From the NCBI GenBank assembly GCA_022562915.1, contig JADFOJ010000009.1:1-55547 (forward strand): a DNA stretch of 55,547 bases, written 5' to 3'. Under the pieces are notes generated by a model, which was not told the DNA's origin, searched no databases, and saw only the letters and a list, made by a program, of their open reading frames with translations. Source of the DNA: Planctomycetota bacterium (GTDB lineage: Bacteria > Planctomycetota > Phycisphaerae > Phycisphaerales > SM1A02). A program made the position numbers and the translations under genes. Below are positions 53,391 to 55,547 of the stretch, piece after piece (within the stretch, counting starts at the first letter, position 1; every line of letters starts with the position of its first letter).

Positions 53391-53488
53391 TATCGGTCGC
53401 GCGCGGGGCGCCGGTGGAAGGATCGGGGCCGGGGCCTTAACATAGTCGTCAGCCCATCGGCCTGTCCAGCGTCCCGGACCGCCTGCCC

Positions 53489-54100
53489 GTGTCCACTGCC
53501 AAGATCGACAACCCGATCAGTCACCCGCCCCCGGTGGCGCCTCCGGACCTGCTGGCGCTCTACCGTGCGCGGCGAACGTTCATGCAGCGCATGGAAGCGT
53601 TCATCACGCGGCTCAGCACGCGCAACAACTTCTGGCAGAAGGTCTGCTCGATGATCTGGTTGCCCTACGCGTTCCACTCCGGCATCCGGATGAAGCGACT
53701 GGACTCCAGGCGGTTCACCGCGGTGCTTCCGTTCCGCCGCTTCAACCGCAACTTCTACAACGCCATGGCGGGAGCGGCACTGCTCGGCAATTCCGAAATC
53801 GCCGGTGGAATGTACCTGCTGGCGGAGTGCGGCAGCGACTACATCGTGGTCTGCAAGGAGATGAAGTACCGCTTCCTGCGACCCTGCTTCGGTCCGGCGG
53901 TCTACCACGTGGTCGATTCCGAAGACATTCACTCCAAGCTCGCCGCCGGGGACGAGTTCAACATCAAGCTCGACCTGGAGATCCAGCAGCGGCTCAAGAA
54001 GAAGGGCCGGGACCTCCGCGTCGGCCGGTGCGAGATCACCTTCCACTGCACTCCCAAGGCGCGGCTCGCTGAGCGCTCCGATCGCCGCCGGAAACAGTGA
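53489..54100 (+). CDS. DUF4442 hotdog-fold protein
   Basis: A 203-residue protein starting at GTG. FNRNFYNAMAGAALLGNSEI and a beta-rich C-terminus fit the DUF4442 group of hotdog thioesterase-like proteins. No catalytic assignment is possible. The 98 bp to the divergent isomerase gene should hold both promoters. It is coupled by GTGA to the membrane protein that follows. Confidence 0.75.
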   Translation: MSTAKIDNPISHPPPVAPPDLLALYRARRTFMQRMEAFITRLSTRNNFWQKVCSMIWLPYAFHSGIRMKRLDSRRFTAVLPFRRFNRNFYNAMAGAALLGNSEIAGGMYLLAECGSDYIVVCKEMKYRFLRPCFGPAVYHVVDSEDIHSKLAAGDEFNIKLDLEIQQRLKKKGRDLRVGRCEITFHCTPKARLAERSDRRRKQ

Positions 54101-55266
54101 GTTTCCGTCATGCCCGCCAGGCACCGGCAACCGTCGCCTGGGGGCTGTTCTGTGCGTGCAGCTGGACGTGGTGCATCGGCATGTTCCTGCCGATCATTCT
54201 CCTGCGCGAATTCGGCTGGCCGGGATTCCTCGTGTTCGCCGTGCCCAACGTGCTCGGCTGCGCCGCGTTCGGCTACGTGCTGGGCAACGCATCCCGCCGC
54301 GCCGACCTGCTGAGCCGGCACCAGCCCGCCACCGTGCTCTTTTCCGCAACGGTCATCGGCTACCACATGTTCTTCGCGGCGTTCCTGGCGACCATGGTCG
54401 CCCGAGGTTCCTCGGCGCCCCTCGCCGGCGCGCTGGCGCTGCCCGTCGGCGTGTACGTGGTGGGGTACGGCCTGAGCCGGCTGCCGGCCCGGGCGTGGCT
54501 CCCCATGGCAGCGGTGCTCTACGCCGGCTCGATGGTGACCTTCGCTTCCGTGGGCGCCGCCCCGCTGCGGGCCATCCAGTGGTCCGGCTCGCTGACCGGT
54601 GCCGACCTCGCCTGCCTGGCCCCGGTGTTCGTGTTCGGCTTTCTCCTGAGCCCCTACCTCGACCTGACGTTTCACCGGGCGCTGCGATCGTCGCCGAGCC
54701 GCCATTGTTTCGCGGTGTTCGGCATCGCGTTTGTCCCGATCCTGCTGCTGACGGCCGCGTATCGGGGCGGCTTCACGCCGGCGATCATCGGCTACATCGT
54801 GGCCCAGTCGATCTTCACGGTCGCGGCGCACTTTCGTGAACTGCGTGCCGCGTCGTGGCCGCATGGGCGCGGTCCCAGGTGGGCGCTGCTGGCGATTCCG
54901 GCGGCCGCGGCGGGGCTGGCTCTGCTTCCCGGCGACGGCGAGAGGACGTACCTGCGATTGCTGGGCCTCTACGGGCTGTTCTTTCCTGCCTACGTGCTGG
55001 CGTTCATGGCCAGGCGAGGCAGCGGCGCGCCGCGGATACGCGGGTTACTGGTGTACGGCGGAGCGATGCTGGCGTTCGCACCCGCGCTGGAGGCCGCGTT
55101 CATCCACTCGATAACCTGGCCCGCCGTCATCCCGGTCGCGGTGATGATCGGGTTCGCCGGGTGGCGTCAAGTCAGCCGGCCGAACCTCTTTGGGTCAATG
55201 CCCAGAGGGCGTGGTTTCAGAAGGAAGAAGCAAGAAAGGGAGGGTGGCACGGTCGACGGAGCGTAG
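54097..55266 (+). CDS. Polytopic membrane protein, unknown function (389 aa)
   Basis: About ten membrane helices, starting right after a short basic N-terminus. The FGWPGFLVFAVPNVLGCAAF segment recalls the beginning of some secondary transporters, but no family was recognised. The final tail (KKQEREGGTVDGA) is coded by the left arm of a 92-bp palindrome, so the original C-terminus may have been different. Translationally coupled to the DUF4442 gene. Confidence 0.65.
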   Translation: MSFRHARQAPATVAWGLFCACSWTWCIGMFLPIILLREFGWPGFLVFAVPNVLGCAAFGYVLGNASRRADLLSRHQPATVLFSATVIGYHMFFAAFLATMVARGSSAPLAGALALPVGVYVVGYGLSRLPARAWLPMAAVLYAGSMVTFASVGAAPLRAIQWSGSLTGADLACLAPVFVFGFLLSPYLDLTFHRALRSSPSRHCFAVFGIAFVPILLLTAAYRGGFTPAIIGYIVAQSIFTVAAHFRELRAASWPHGRGPRWALLAIPAAAAGLALLPGDGERTYLRLLGLYGLFFPAYVLAFMARRGSGAPRIRGLLVYGGAMLAFAPALEAAFIHSITWPAVIPVAVMIGFAGWRQVSRPNLFGSMPRGRGFRRKKQEREGGTVDGA

Positions 55267-55333
55267 CGACGTCGCCCGTGGTTGGGCGTCACTCCACGGG
55301 CGAGCTCGCTTCGCTCGCTCGACCGTGCCACCC
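55242..55333. terminator. 92-bp palindrome between the membrane protein and SEC-C genes
   Basis: 40-nt arms 55242-55281 and 55294-55333 pair at 35 of 40 positions around a 12-nt loop. The mismatches are grouped (two CG/GC pairs and one single). It contains the TAG stop of the gene at 54097 and ends 5 bp before the stop of the convergent gene, so it is well placed as a bidirectional terminator. It may also be a dispersed palindromic repeat. Confidence 0.7.
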
Positions 55334-55338
55334 CCGGT

Positions 55339-55547
55339 TTACTTCCTCCTGCCGCAGCAATTCTTGTACTTCTTACCGGAGCCGCACGGGCAGGGCTCGT
55401 TGCGACCGATCGCCGGGGTCGTGCGGCGCACGGGCATGCGTTTCGTGGCGGCGCCGGTGCCCGGACCCGCCGCCTCGGCGGCGGCGAGGTCGCGGCGCTG
55501 CGCGGCGGTCCCCATGGCGGTCGCCGCGGCGGCGGCCGCAGCAATCG
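55339..55547 (-). CDS. SEC-C motif protein, C-terminus only (probably SecA)
   Basis: Sixty-nine codons enter from the right edge. An Ala-rich, basic stretch is followed by [20 protein letters not shown], the zinc-binding SEC-C motif found at the C-terminus of SecA, where it binds SecB and lipid. The linker-plus-motif layout at the very end of the protein favours SecA, but other SEC-C proteins cannot be excluded without the upstream part. Confidence 0.8.
   Translation of the reverse strand, partial: IAAAAAAATAMGTAAQRRDLAAAEAAGPGTGAATKRMPVRRTTPAIGRNEPCPCGSGKKYKNCCGRRK

Noticed and set aside
1-55547. tRNA, rRNA, integrase, transposase or phage genes
   Set aside because: None seen on either strand; the palindromic elements have no associated transposase here.

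Overview
The window is a GC-rich, gene-dense stretch of bacterial chromosome, with no gene-free stretch above 300 bases. It most likely comes from a planctomycete of the Phycisphaerae type. The evidence is an FHA domain fused to a GspE ATPase, a secreted protease ending in two dockerin-like GD.DGD..V.I.DFL.LL..WG repeats, an abundance of TMTC-like TPR membrane proteins, and a large pilus/pseudopilus cluster. A flagellar export and stator set, an LptE-like lipoprotein and a BamD-like protein indicate a motile cell with an outer membrane. The taxon is an inference; no rRNA or tRNA gene was seen.

Layout. 1-3219 (minus): the start of a 2-oxoacid:acceptor oxidoreductase alpha subunit (korA) behind the three-gene proton-translocating transhydrogenase pntAA-pntAB-pntB. 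3306-5027: FHA-GspE fusion, followed by a 160-bp element with perfect terminal inverted repeats. 5.2-16.8 kb: a surface-glycan type island with a GT2 transferase, AsnB, two methyltransferases, a sulfatase-fold protein with a likely 3' frameshift, and three large polytopic membrane proteins, two of them TMTC-like. 16.8-17.5 kb: a lone CoA-transferase beta subunit. 17.5-38.4 kb (all minus, transcribed from motA downwards): motA-motB-fliL-fliN-fliO-fliP-fliQ-fliR-flhB-flhA-flhF-flhG, a small membrane protein, fliA and a PilZ protein, then gspE-gspF, five pilin-like genes, a PilM-PilN fusion, a PilO and a PilP/GspC-like gene. 38.5-42.1 kb (plus): BamD-like TPR protein, LptE-like lipoprotein and FtsH. 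42.2-46.7 kb: a DUF167 gene and a short UvrC (minus), dihydroorotase (plus), a DUF900 lipoprotein hydrolase (minus). 46.8-48.5 kb: rpsB-tsf, closed by the second copy of the 160-bp element in inverted orientation. 48.7-55.5 kb: secreted metalloprotease, a cysteine-less FmdB-like protein, gamma-glutamyltransferase, a sugar isomerase-like TIM barrel, a DUF4442 hotdog protein, an unknown polytopic protein, and the C-terminus of a SEC-C protein that is probably SecA.

How the genes work together. The 21-kb minus-strand block joins flagellar export, rotation and placement (FlhF/FlhG) to a type IV pilus/type II secretion-like machine. The flagellar sigma factor and a PilZ protein with both c-di-GMP motifs lie exactly between the two. 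Most neighbours share ATGA/GTGA/TGATG overlaps, so translational coupling is the norm.

The least expected signal is in the intergenic DNA. Several long palindromic elements lie on or across gene ends: the twin 160-bp elements begin at the G of a TAG stop in the same CGGACTAG context, a 155-bp inverted repeat covers the likely uvrC start, paired hairpins cover the ftsH stop, and a 92-bp palindrome contains the last stop before secA.
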